From NCBI GenBank assembly GCA_001466705.2, contig LATX02000078.1, forward strand, positions 1,054,001-1,118,000: 64,000 nt of DNA, given 5' to 3'. Source of the DNA: Moniliophthora roreri (Eukaryota > Basidiomycota > Agaricomycetes > Agaricales > Marasmiaceae). Each line of letters starts with the position of its first letter. Positions within the stretch are counted from its first letter, which is position 1. Below the pieces are notes generated by a model that was given only the letters and a program-made list of their open reading frames with translations, was not told the DNA's origin and searched no databases. The position numbers and the translations under genes are program-made. This document shows positions 48,013 through 59,403 of this stretch, in pieces.

Positions 48013-49730
48013 TATATCTACAGAAAATTATAAATAATGTTTGATAATTGAGGCAATAATAAACAAGTGACTGAGATGCTAAAAGAGGGAATATTTGGAT
48101 GTCACAGAGTCTGGCCACTAGAGTATCTGACTATATCCACATGGGTATCTACTTCTCCAGGTGGTCTGGACTCTATAATTTGTATTTTCTCTTTTCTAAG
48201 TTAGGTATCTATAAGCAGATGGGTGTATCTGTCCTGTTTCCTTACAGCATTTCTATTTCTAGCATCTGCATGTCAGCAGAGACCTAGATGCCAAAGTTTC
48301 TGAGGTTGGAACACACTGTTACTGTTCCTATCTCCTTTGACAATGCATTCTCAGTCTTTAGTTAGGACTTTTCATGCATTAGATATTCTTCATATGTCTC
48401 GTAGTATCTGTCTATTAGGTAATGACAGGCCTGTGAAAGTAGTTTTCCTTCTTCCAAGGTTACTTCATACTTAGTTAAATTATTTCATATAGTTTCACTG
48501 CCCTTTGAACTCTTTATTAAGAGATTGTCTGCTTTGACTTTGATCCATATATTGACTTCAGAGGATAATCATTCTTTGATTGTTTCTGTTCTAAGTTATC
48601 TTTCTGTTTTGATGTCTCTTCTAAGTACCTCTGTACTGTTTTGACTGCATGTTGCACTTTGCAGATGTCATAGAAAGTTGAAATAAAACAAAATTCCCAT
48701 TGATAGCACTTTTGAGAGCTTGATTAACTAGCCAATGCATTCATTTGGTCATAGTTAGGTTCCCTACAGGTTTCAGGAGTGATCCACTTTGGATCTAATA
48801 TATAGATAAGTCAGAAAGTACAGCTTAGACACCTCTGTATAGTGTATCATATAGCTCTTTGTACTTTCCATGGCCCCGAGTATATCTACAGAAAATTATA
48901 AATAATGTTTGATAATTGAGGCAATAATAAACAAGTGACTGAGATGCTAAAAGAGGGAATATTTGGATGTCACAGAGTCTGGCCACTAGAGTATCTGACT
49001 ATATCCACATGGGTATCTACTTCTCCAGGTGGTCTGGACTCTATAATTTGTATTTTCTCTTTTCTAAGTTAGGTATCTATAAGCAGATGGGTGTATCTGT
49101 CCTGTTTCCTTACAGCATTTCTATTTCTAGCATCTGCATGTCAGCAGAGACCTAGATGCCAAAGTTTCTGAGGTTGGAACACACTGTTACTGTTCCTATC
49201 TCCTTTGACAATGCATTCTCAGTCTTTAGTTAGGACTTTTCATGCATTAGATATTCTTCATATGTCTCGTAGTATCTGTCTATTAGGTAATGACAGGCCT
49301 GTGAAAGTAGTTTTCCTTCTTCCAAGGTTACTTCATACTTAGTTAAATTATTTCATATAGTTTCACTGCCCTTTGAACTCTTTATTAAGAGATTGTCTGC
49401 TTTGACTTTGATCCATATATTGACTTCAGAGGATAATCATTCTTTGATTGTTTCTGTTCTAAGTTATCTTTCTGTTTTGATGTCTCTTCTAAGTACCTCT
49501 GTACTGTTTTGACTGCATGTTGCACTTTGCAGATGTCATAGAAAGTTGAAATAAAACAAAATTCCCATTGATAGCACTTTTGAGAGCTTGATTAACTAGC
49601 CAATGCATTCATTTGGTCATAGTTAGGTTCCCTACAGGTTTCAGGAGTGATCCACTTTGGATCTAATATATAGATAAGTCAGAAAGTACAGCTTAGACAC
49701 CTCTGTATAGTGTATCATATAGCTCTTTGT
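47995..49730. repeat. Exact 868 bp tandem duplication inside element E
   Basis: 47995-48862 is repeated at 48863-49730 with no N between. Each boundary is the 8-base word ACTTTCCA (47995, 48863, 49731). The unit takes in the last 18 bases of MITE-6, so the duplication arose after that insertion. It may be a real microhomology-mediated event or an assembly error. Confidence 0.8.
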
Positions 49731-49890
49731 ACTTTCCAAGGTACCATAGCTTCTTTAAGGCAATGATTAGCAGACTGGGCTCACTCTAATCCTTATTACC
49801 CATTATCTTGTGTCATATTCAAGTATTCTGATTCAAAAGTAATCTAAAACAAATAAAATTGGGCCTTTTCTAGGCTTGCCATATTAGTGG

Positions 49891-51502
49891 AAAAGGACTA
49901 AACCAACTATAGAAGGAAGAAGGCTGATTATCCTTATGGTAATAGGTGGAAAGACACAATACCTGGCAAAAGTACAAGGTATGCTGAAGAACATTGAACA
50001 TTGGATCAAAAAACAAACAAGACAATTTCTATAGGGTGAAAAATAGCCTACTGTTAACAAGGAGCAAATGAAAGCACCCCTCAACAAAGAGGGTATGAAT
50101 ATGCTGGACATTGTGGCAAGAAACAAGGCAATCACTGTCATATGGCTCAAATTATACCTTAACTTCAGACCAGACCAAGCAATGTGGACATGGTTTGCAG
50201 ATGCTATAATAGCAAACCCCCAACATACCTCAAAGAAATGATGGAAGTTGCCCATAAATATGGTCTCTGAATGGAAGAGATTGCCTTCTCTCAAGATATA
50301 ATAGGATTGATGCCAATCTGGTACCACAAAAGTGCCAACTGAAAACTACAAAAGCTGTGTAACTCCCATGAAGCCCACTGCATGAGAAGAGAGCATAAGG
50401 TGAAGATAGTCCATGAGACAGAGGTTCTAGCACATAAATTGCAATCTCAATACCATAAAGGGAGGAAAAATTGTGCATGCTACTTATGCCAACAAGTTAG
50501 AGAAACCAGAAAAATAGAACCCACTAAAATTGCAACCTGACAATGTCAAATATGAAAAACTACCTGAGCTGGATAGGGAAGGTAATATTGCATTCAATGT
50601 CCAAACAACCACTCAAGGCAACTTGGCAGATGTTTTCAGAATTTTCACAGAAGGGGAAATGACAAACAACTTACCACCTATGGAAAAGAACAAAGACATA
50701 GCCTATGAGAACATGGTATATGTTGTGGGAGCATGCATCAACTGGAATGATGAGAACACAAAAGCAGGAGCAGCAATATGGAGAGGCCCAGACCACCCCC
50801 TTAATGAACAGATTAGACTTCCTGAATCCATCACAAACTCAATTCATACAAGTGAACTGGTCACAATAAAAGTAGCTGTTGAAGGCTCTGATGAAATACA
50901 ACTACTCCATATGAAAACAGAATCAAAACATGCAGTACAGATGTTAACAAAGAACTTACAAAAATATGAAGACCAAGATTTCATTGGAGTGAAGAATGCT
51001 AAATTAATCAAGGCCACTGTGTCAAGGCTCTGAGAAAGAAAAGCAAAAACAATGCTGCAACAAGTAGCATCTGACAAAACAACACAAGATAATAAGTATG
51101 CAAAGCAAACAGCTATTCAGGCTATACACAAAGATTAGACAGATGAAATGGACTTAGATGTACTTAGATGTACCACCATCCTATGAAATGTCAGGCATCA
51201 GGCTCAAAACAATAACACAGTGTATGGCAATGAAGGCAATTAAAATCAGGAAGATGAGAGCTGTCCAGAGGAAAGACTTAGAGAAACTGGGCAGGTGAAA
51301 AACAACCATGAACCTAGACCAAGCGAGACATGCTGCTCAAAACTTGACTGGGCAATTACCAACAAACTCAACACTCTGGAGGGCAACCAAGTGTGCAGAT
51401 TTCTCAATTAAGATCAGGTACTTTATGTAAATGATAATGCACAATGCATACAAAATTGGAGACTATTGGAATAGAAAAAGAAATGTAGAATATTGCAAAA
51501 CA
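49891..51502 (+). pseudogene. LINE ORF2, 3' part: RT C-terminus and RNase H, broken
   Basis: The reading resumes after element E with EGRRLIILMVIGGKTQYLAKVQGML, then MNMLDIVARNKAITVIWLKLYL. An RNase H domain follows at about 50530-51033 with VYVVGACINWNDENTKAGAAIW, SELVTIKVAVEG and HMKTESKHAVQML. The first catalytic Asp is Val (VYVVGA for VYVDGA) and the DSK Asp is Glu, so it would be inactive. The end near 51480 has YWNRK.NVEYCKTC, the start of the usual C-terminal Cys motif, cut off by the Gypsy-1 LTR at 51503. Multiple stops are present. Confidence 0.85.
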
Positions 51503-52032
51503 TGTTACGTTACTTGCGCAGCAACAACAACAACTCAACACCACTTGATGTAGTGATGCGGAGTTAACTTCAACAAGAAAGGAAAGTTCCCTTCCTGAAG
51601 GAGCAAAGGTTCAAGTTAGAGAGCTAGCTTCGGAAAAGCTAGAGTTCAGAAGGTTTGTTCATTGGCTAAACACAAGTTGATTAAACCAGGTCAAGCTGAA
51701 GAGCTATAACCCAGTTCTATCTACCTTTATACATCCATTGTAGCTACACGTTTGTACAACATAGAATGTCCAAGAATACGATGGAAAACGTATAAGGTAA
51801 TCAAATGGAAAGTAATAGAATGTCAGAGAAACGTGAGTGAGAAAAAGAATCAAAATGATATCATAAAGGAAAATGTTAGAAGGCCATAGAATGATTAGTA
51901 AAAAGAGGACTGGGAAAGTGGACGAGTCCAAGTGTCAAAGGGAAGCATAATGTTGGGCACTAAATTGCCCAGAATGGTAATACAGGAAAAGGGAAACGAG
52001 AAAATGTCTGTTAAGAATGAAAAACTGTAACA
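51503..52032 (-). mobile_element. Gypsy-1, 3' LTR
   Basis: The 530 bp runs, on the plus strand, from TGTTACGTTACTTGCGC to AAAACTGTAACA, so TGTTA..TAACA ends frame it. It is homologous to 58859-59386. On the minus strand it is preceded by a purine tract (AAAAAGGGGG) that would prime plus-strand synthesis. It is inserted in the LINE C-terminus. The partner 5' LTR is not in the window. Confidence 0.85.
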
Positions 52033-52097
52033 TTACCCCCTTTTTATGTTCAAGTGTCCACGCTTGTTATCGGCTGTCCCATATGTAGCCACTCTCT

Positions 52098-53370
52098 CTA
52101 GAGTTGTGGCAAGTTTACTCTGTAGAAATACCTCGGCCCTTCATCTTCTCCAATGTCAACCACAAACGCTGGTCTTGGTGGCGGTTCTCGCCGCTCAGGA
52201 TTCTCTGTCTCTGTAGATCTCATTGTCCCAGGCGAGATCATCCATAAGATTGTCGTAAGCAGTTGGATCGTGGAGGGGATAGTTACACTTTGAAGTTCTT
52301 TGAGACCTTTGTCAGTTGTGACAGTCACGAGATATATGTCCAGGTGCACGTTTGGTGCAGAGCGGGCAACTATACTGCCTGCAGTCAGTGGCGCAGTGTT
52401 TCTCCATTCTGCACACAGGGCACAGAGTCGCGCGTACACCTCTTCCGTCTGTTCCATTGTATGCGGCGTAGGACTCCTCGATCTGTTGACAGGTTGTATT
52501 TCTTCCGGTTCGTTGTTGAGGTCTTCGTCGTCCCATACCGATCTGCGTTCCAGAGTTAGTTGATTCATCGGTGGTGGAGAACTGGTTTGTGCTGTTGAAC
52601 CGTTGTTCGTGGTGGGTAGATTGAGTAGAGGTATCGGGGGAGTTGGATTGTTCGACTCCTGGTCTGGGTATAGGAGGAGCTGTTGCACATGGGGAGGTGG
52701 TGGGGAATAGTCGTGTTCATTCAGATGCATTGGAGATTGTTCGTGAATCAGGGGTTCGGTTGCTCAATGACTCAGAGGGGTAGACAAGTTTGTTCTGGGA
52801 ATCGGCGACATTGTTTGTGGTCTCTGTAGGATTGGAATTGATGGTAGGGGAAACATTACATAGTCTCTGTCTTGTCTCGAGAAGGCATTGGCCGCAAGCG
52901 ATGACAATTGCTCTTTGGAGTCTTCTGCGAGTTCGCTGGACCTCGTGGAAGAAGGCAGGTTCATTGGGGTTGATATCCTCGCTGTCTGGGAAAGGTTTGT
53001 TGTCGTCTTTCGGGATTTCTACATGAACCAGTAAGTTCTCGACGTCTAAGACTGGCACTGGTACCGTGATTGGACCCATCAATTGGATCACGTCCTCGTC
53101 ATTCGTCATGGCTTCGGCAAATGTCCCAGCTTGAAGATCTAGCTAAGCCAGAGCCTCGTTCATTCTGCAGCGATGACCCTTTAGAAAGAGCATACTGCCC
53201 CAGAAGGCCTGAAGCCTGTCGTTATCTTGAATGGCTACGGTGATTTGATCATCGTAGTCTTTGGAGTTGATGAGGAAGAGGAGTTCAAATGCACTGGGAT
53301 GGAATGGTCCAGTATGTGTTATCTCATGTGAGAAGACTTGTCGAGAAGAGTAGGGGAGTTCAGAAGACAT
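52098..53370 (-). pseudogene. Gypsy-1 extra ORF after pol, Gag-like with zinc knuckles
   Basis: It begins at ATG 53370, 19 bases after the integrase stop, with MSSELPYSSRQVFSHE. It continues through PITVPVPVLDVENLLVHVEI, a Pro-rich part (YSPPPPHVQQLLLYP) and an acidic WDDEDL segment; two phase changes or stops break it. At about 52315-52430, in a second frame, lie CPVCRMEKHCATDC (CX2CX4HX4C) and CPLCTKRAPGHISRDC, ending right after in a stop. The first frame stays open through the same bases to 52098. Zinc knuckles are typical of Gag, which normally precedes pol. The same ORF is present in Gypsy-2, so the arrangement belongs to the family. Function inferred only. Confidence 0.7.
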
Positions 53371-53389
53371 GTTTTGTTAGAATGAAGTT

Positions 53390-56268
53390 CTAAGGGAGAT
53401 TATGTCGGATTTTATACTCCAGATATAACTCCATGGAATGTTTGAGGGCACTCGGCCTTTTCCATTGATTGTGGGATGAGTCGTATCCTTTCCAAGACAT
53501 GAGATAATGGGTTGGCTTCTGGATTTTTCCTTTCTTTCTCCCTTTTGGTCGATGACCTATAATTGCTTCTACTTCGAACTCTTCTTGTCCTTCGACAATG
53601 TCAGGTGGTGGTTCAAGGAAGTTCAGTCCATGGATATTGTTTTCCTTAAATGGTGTAAGAAGACCAGCATGGAAAACGGGGTGGATCCTCCACTGGAATG
53701 GGAGTTTTAACTTGTATGTCACTGGTCCCATTACTTCCTCTATTTCGAAGGGTCCTTCTTGTTTTGGCGACAGCTCCGGTGAAGGATAACCAAGCGAAAG
53801 GTTTCTTCCTTCTAGCCAAACTTTTTGTCCCTTTTCGAACTTGTCAAAATGTCTTCCGTTCCTTTCTTTCATCCTTCTTGCAGAAATGTCTAAGAGTGCT
53901 GAGGTTTCCTCTCTCAGCTTCTTGAGTTATTCGATTCGTTTCTCCACTGATGGAATCAATGTCCTGTCGAACACGGTGGGTAATGGTCAGGAATGATAGC
54001 CCATTGTGAGATAGAAAGGGGATTGTTTTGTTACGGAATGTGTTCAAGAGTTGTGTGCGAATTCTGCAAAGTGGAGGAGGTCCTTCCATTTTGTCTGTTC
54101 TTTCATGCAGAAGAAGCATAGATAGATTTCCACCTCTTGATTGACTCTTTCAGTTTCTCCGTCTGTTTGAGGATGATAAGCGGTACTCAGCATTTGTTTG
54201 ATCCCCAAGATCCTTCCCATTTCGGTAAACACTTCTGCAGCAAATCGAGAGTCCCTGTCTGAAATCATTTTCTCCGGTAGCCTGAATCTCTTGTACACGC
54301 ATTGAAAGAGAAGTTCGGCTGTCTCCACTGCATCTAGTTTCTTTTTGCACGGGATGAAAATCACCCCCTTCATAGCAGCATGGTCCACCACAACTAAAAT
54401 CAAATTGGATCCGTCAACTTCTGGAAGATCTGTGATCAAATCCATCGTGATAATTTGGAATGGTAACACATCTTTGTGGCCTCCAATGGGTTGTAATGGT
54501 ACTTGTGTTGGGTGCGTGTTGATTTTCATCTGCTGACATGCCGCACATCTGTCCACAAATGCTTTGATGTATTTCGTCATTCCTGGCCACCAATAGTCTT
54601 GTTGGATCTGATCAACAGTGTTCCATTGTCCTGGATGTCCATGCAGTAACGCCTTGTGGATTGACTTCACAAGGTGTTTGCGTAATTTCAGATCATTTGG
54701 AACATACACTCTATTTTTGTAGTAGAGGATTCCGTCTGTTGTTCTCCAGTCTTGCAGAGATGATTTGATCAGAGTGACTCCTTTCTCCAACAACGACTCT
54801 ACTGTCATCTTGAAAAATTCATCTGTTGGCAGTGCTTCTTCAAGCATGTCCTTCAGTTCTGTGTCGATTGTATTAATGAATAACTTATCAGGTAATACAA
54901 TGACATCTTCGTTGTCTGTGTCTTCATCCTCTACGAGATCTGATCTTCTTGACAGGGCGTCCGATTGTACCATCCTTGTTCCAGGTATGTGAATCAGTTG
55001 AAGTTCGAATTGAGAGAGATAAAGGCTCCATCAGGCTTGTCTTCAATTCAACTTCTGTGCAGTTCTGAAGTAAGACAAGTTTTTGTGATCGGATAGAATT
55101 GTCACCGGGTGAGTGGAACCAAGCAAATAGTGTTCCCATGCTTTAAGGGCGTTCACTATTGCTAAGAGTTCTCTGTTGTAGATCTTGTAGTTCTGTTCTG
55201 TCTCCGTGAGGGCATGCGACAGATATCCACATGGGTGGAATTCGTTGTCTGTGTCTTTTTGTCGTAACACAGCTCCCGTAGCCCATTTTGATGCATCGGC
55301 TTCGATGATGAAGGGTTGTGTGTCGTCTGGCATTTTCAGGATCGGTTGTTGTAGGAATTTCAACTTCATTATTTCGAAAGCTATTTGGCATAGCTTTGTC
55401 CATTTGAAGGGTATGTTTTTCTTCGTCAAATCATGCAAAGGTCGCATGATTTCCACATATTGTCCTATAAATTTCCGATAGAAATTTGCGAATCCTAGGG
55501 AAGATCTCACACCTTTGACTGTGGTTGGCGGTTCCCAGTCCTTGATTCCCGCTAATTTTGTCGGATCCATTTGGACATGTCTAGGAGTAATGACCAATCC
55601 TAGGAAAAGTGTTTTGATGACATCAAATTCGCACTTCTCTGGTTTGAGATACAGATCATGTTCTTGTAATTGTTCCAGCACTTGTCTTGTTCAAAGTTGG
55701 TGCATTCACCTGTCGTCTGAAAATATGAGGATGTCGTCCATATATACTACGCACCATCCTTTATCGATGAAATCCTTTAGGATGTCGTTCATAAAGGCTT
55801 GGAAGGTAGCAGGTGAATTCGTCAGTCCAAAGAACATGACTGTGGGTTCAAAAAGTCCTCTCAGAGTCTTGAATGCTGCCTTCTACTGATCTCCATCTTT
55901 GATTTGGATGTTATTGTATCCATTTTGCAAATCCAGTTTGGTAAAGACACGAGCTGTCTTTAGCTTGTCGACGAGGATATTGATTCTTTATTGTTCCGTT
56001 GTTAAGGTCCCTGTAGTCTTGGCATGGTCAAAGTGCTCCTGCTTCTTTCTTTGACAAGAAGAAAAAAGGGGAAGCCATCGGAGATTTCGAAGGTTTTCGT
56101 CTAAGAACTTGTCTTGTTCAATTCGTTCTTTAGGTGAAAGGGAATAGACTTTACAATCCTGAGGTTTGAAATCAGGTTTCAAGTCTATTGCATGGTCATA
56201 GGGTCTAGACGGTGGGAATCTTTCAGACTTCTTCTTCTCAAATCTGTCGGTATAATCCGATAGATAAC
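53390..56268 (-). pseudogene. Gypsy-1 pol: RT, RNase H, integrase, chromodomain (broken, 5' truncated)
   Basis: On the minus strand the order is RT (YMDD at about 55730), RNase H ([28 protein letters not shown]), integrase zinc region (CAACQQMK), catalytic core (MDLITDLPE; ISDRDSRFAAEVF; YHPQTDGETERVN), then a basic domain and a chromodomain (YLMSWKGYDSSHNQW) ending at 53390. This places it among chromoviruses of the Ty3/Gypsy group, whose chromodomain guides integration to chromatin marks. Stops (W to TAG near 55888; L*TRQV near 55690), phase changes and two small deletions near 55985 and 56075 inactivate it. It ends abruptly at GATAGATAA (56268), where the CACTA terminus begins. Confidence 0.9.
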
Positions 56269-56678
56269 ACTACATACAAGGTGTTCTTTTAACATGGTTT
56301 TCTGATTGAGAAAACACTTAATCTTCTTGCAAAGAGAATTTTTATAAAACCATATATAAATTCTAAATTTCAATTGTGTCCTCTCAACAAGAATATGCTT
56401 GGAGAATACTAAAATTTCAGCAGCAAAAGATATGGAATTTTCAAATTCTGAGAATTAATAGATAATACAATATATTAGAATAATTTCCATACTGTGAAAA
56501 CATTAAATTTTCTCTGGTTGAAAATACTCAGAAAATGCTGATAAGATAAGATAAAAATTCCACATTTTCTATTGTGGGAAAGTCAGAGAAAACACTAGGA
56601 AAATAGTAGGAAAATCATGTGAAAACACTATATTTTAAAGCAGTTCTTAGATAGTTTTCATATAGTTTTCCTTTTGTA
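56269..56678 (+). mobile_element. 5' terminal region of a CACTA/Plavaka DNA transposon
   Basis: It starts CACTACATACAAGGTG immediately after the Gypsy RT sequence GATAGATAA, which continues uninterrupted in Gypsy-2 (GATAGATAAGGAGG). The AT-rich 410 bases repeat the word GAAAACACT or close variants at about 56311, 56497, 56592 and 56618, like subterminal transposase-binding motifs of CACTA elements. The N at 56679 separates it from the transposase gene. The right terminus is outside the window. Confidence 0.72.
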
Positions 56679-56679
56679 N

Positions 56680-58858
56680 TCCTGATATCGAGCTACCTCC
56701 TCCTGAGGAGGATGCATCTGAGGACAAAGTATCTCAGCATCCGTCTCAGGCGTCCACAGAATCTGTGACGCCATTATTACCATTTGTTGCCAGTGATGAA
56801 TGGCACACTGGTCATGTTGATATTCCCGTGCCATGCGCTAGGTACAAGTGCAAAGAAGACGATGTGAAGATATTCAGGGTGAATGACATCTACTATCGAA
56901 ATCCACTTGACGTGATTCAATCTGAATTTGCCGATACTACGTTCCACTCCCTGCATCTCAAGCTGTTCAAGGAGTTCTTCCGACCTTCACCCAATGCGGA
57001 TGTTGAGCGCGTGTATGGAGAGGTATACACTTCTGACTGAATGTTGGAGATGGAGAGGGATGTAATGAAGCGAGTCCCCAATGATAATGAGCACGAAGTG
57101 GTAATTGCCGCTCTTATGGACGCATCAGATTCCACGTTGTTAGCCAATTTTGGAACAGCATCGCTTTGGCCTGGATACTCAGTCCTTGGAAATCTCTCCC
57201 ATTATATCAGGCTCAAGCCTTCTATGCATGCACTCAACGCGATACTATTTGTACCGTCTGTAAGTCACACCTCTCTGATCAACTTCAATGCTCACATCTC
57301 GAACAGCTTCCAGATTCTTTTCAGGATTTCTATAAAGAACATTTCGAGCGACTTGCTCCAGATAGCGTCTTGCGTCACTGCAAGCGAGAATTGATAATGC
57401 TCATCTGGGGCCTTCTCTTTCTCAATCCTGATTTCATTGTGGCCTACCTTTACGGAATTCTAATGCATTGTGCCGATGATGTGATCCGTCTCATTTTTCC
57501 TCAACTCTTTACCCATACAGCAGACTACGTGGAAAAGTATGTTCACTATTGGTCTGCCGTTTTTCCTTCAACTAATATTCTATTTCAGGGTTATACTCGC
57601 AAGTATCAAGTTCCTTGCTGAATGCCCATGCCTGTTATGTCTGGTGAAGAAGTCGCAAATCTCGCAGCTAGGAACGAAAGCCGACATGCGCCATCACGAG
57701 AACAAGCCGAGAGAGGATAGCGCTTTTCAAAGAGATAGAGTAGAGATGTCTCGTACCCTTATGTACGAGAAAGGATATTCCGTCAACAACCAGACCATGA
57801 ACGAATTGCTCAGTAAATGGTCAGGGTTACCACACAGAGTATGTATTATTCATGTCGGTGAGCTTTCAATGCTGAGCATGATTCACAGAATCCATTTTCA
57901 AAGCTCTTGTCCATGATAGATGACAATTATTACAAGCTCTTCTGCAACGACCTTATGCATGAGGCTGCTGGTCGATGGAATGATGCATTCAAGCACTTGT
58001 GTCGATGCCTTTATGCTCTCGCAAAGGAACTCATACAAAGGCTCAATGAAAGGTACCATTCAGCAGTTCGGTCGCATTTCATCAAACTGATACATTTACA
58101 GATATTGGCAAGTCCCTACATTCGGTAACGGGACTATTCGACAGTTCAAAAACAATGTATCAGAACTCAAAAAGTTTGCTTTTCGTGACTTTGAAGATCT
58201 ATTACAGGTACATGGTGTGTCAACTTCATGTACTATTAGCTAAGTTTATCTTCAGTGTGTGATGCCATGTTTTGAAGATCTTTTCCCCAAATCTCTTGAC
58301 TCTATCGTCCTGGACCTGCTGTTTGATTTTGCTACATGGTGGAGCTACGCCCATCTATGAGTTCATACAGACTCAACTCTTGCCAGCTTTGAAAAGGTTA
58401 CTGGCTACCTTGGTAAATCCTTGAGAACCTTTGCAAAGGCAACCAAGGATTTAAAAACAACCGAGTTGCCTTCCGAAGCTCGAAAACGTCGTCGTGCGCA
58501 AATGGAGAAGAGTGGGAACAGCAACGGGAAGGACGATGGTGGATTGCGACCAAAAGGGTTCAACTTGTCTATGTTTAAGATGCATGCACTTGGGCACCAT
58601 GTAAGCAATACCTGCTACTATGGCGTGCCAAGCGGACATGATTCAAAACTAGTAAGTGACTGAATCCATTACATGTAGCCTACTCGACTGATTATGATGT
58701 TAGTTTGAGCGCGAACATGTTTGTTACAAAAGCTTCTACCCCAACATGAACAAGAATCGATTCATAGCCCAAATCGCAAGGCAAGGGCGCAATCAGCGAA
58801 TGCTTCAACACTTTAACCTCTGTCAGAAGTATTTGACGGCGAAAAAGGGCAAGAAAAG
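56680..58858 (+). pseudogene. Plavaka-type transposase gene, spliced, two stops, both ends cut
   Basis: The protein matches my memory of basidiomycete Plavaka transposases (CACTA-related): VYGEVYTSD, VIAALM..SDSTLLANFGTASLWPGY, HCKRELIM, CPCLLCLVKK, TFGNGTIRQF, RDFEDLLQ and RPKGFNL..FKMHALG occur in order. Six GT-AG introns of 47-52 bp (57260-57306, 57537-57588, 57839-57888, 58053-58101, 58208-58255, 58652-58703) all restore frame. It is broken by TGA at 57038 and TGA at 58358 (the latter where Arg is usual), by the gap at 56679 removing the N-terminus, and by the Gypsy-2 LTR at 58859 after KKGKKSV. The enzyme would cut and move CACT-ended elements. Apart from these lesions it is well preserved, so decay is recent. 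Confidence 0.88.
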
Positions 58859-59386
58859 TGTTATGTTACTTGCGCAGCAATGACAACAACTCAACACCAC
58901 TTGACGTAGTGATGCAGAGTTAACTTTGACAAAAAAGGAAAGTTCCCTTCCTGAAGGAGCAAGGTTCAAGTTAGAGAGCTAGCTTTAGAAAAGCTAGAGT
59001 TCAGAAGTTCGTTTGTTGGCTAAACACAAGTTTGATTAAACCAGGTCAAGCTGAAGAGCTATAACCCAGTTCTATCTACCTTTATACATCCATTGTAGCT
59101 ATGCGTTTGTACATCATAGAACGTCCAAGAATATGATGGAAAACATATAAGGTAATTGAATAGAAAATAATAGAATGTCAGAGAAATGTTAATGAGAAAA
59201 AGAATCGAAATGATATCATAAAGAAAAGAGAAGAAAGTCATAGAACTATTTGTAAGAAGGGAGCTGGGAAAGTGGATGAGTCCAGATGTCAAAGGGAAGC
59301 ATAACATTGAGCGCTAAATTGCTCGGATTGGTAATACAAGAAAGAAGAAATGAGAAATTGTCTGTTTAGAATAAAAAATTGTAACA
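58859..59386 (-). mobile_element. Gypsy-2, 3' LTR
   Basis: 528 bp homologous to the Gypsy-1 LTR, from TGTTATGTTACTTGCGC to AAAATTGTAACA. A purine tract (AAGAGGAGGG on the minus strand) adjoins it at 59390. It interrupts the last part of the Plavaka transposase. Many substitutions and small gaps separate it from the Gypsy-1 LTR, so the two elements are independent insertions. Confidence 0.87.
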
Positions 59387-59403
59387 TTACCCTCCTCTTA
59401 CGT

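Larger units (their letters stand above)
45112..49885 (-). mobile_element. Dispersed repeat family E, copy 2, inserted in the LINE
   Basis: Read on the minus strand it runs AATATGGCAAGCCTAG... to ...TTAGACAAATTA, matching copy 1. AGTGG flanks both sides (45107-45111 and 49886-49890), and the LINE reading resumes across the insertion (LEQW ... GRRLIILMV), so this is a genuine insertion with a 5-base duplication. Inside lie an LTR-like piece (45468-45916), MITE-6 and the 868 bp tandem. Without assembly and tandem duplicates the element is about 2.2 kb. Five-base duplications fit LTR retrotransposons, but the ends lack a clear TG..CA. Confidence 0.72.

Noticed and set aside
52263..52563. Plus-strand frames over the Gypsy knuckle ORF (also 59617-60064)
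   Set aside because: They are antisense shadows; the minus strand has recognisable zinc knuckles and homology between elements.
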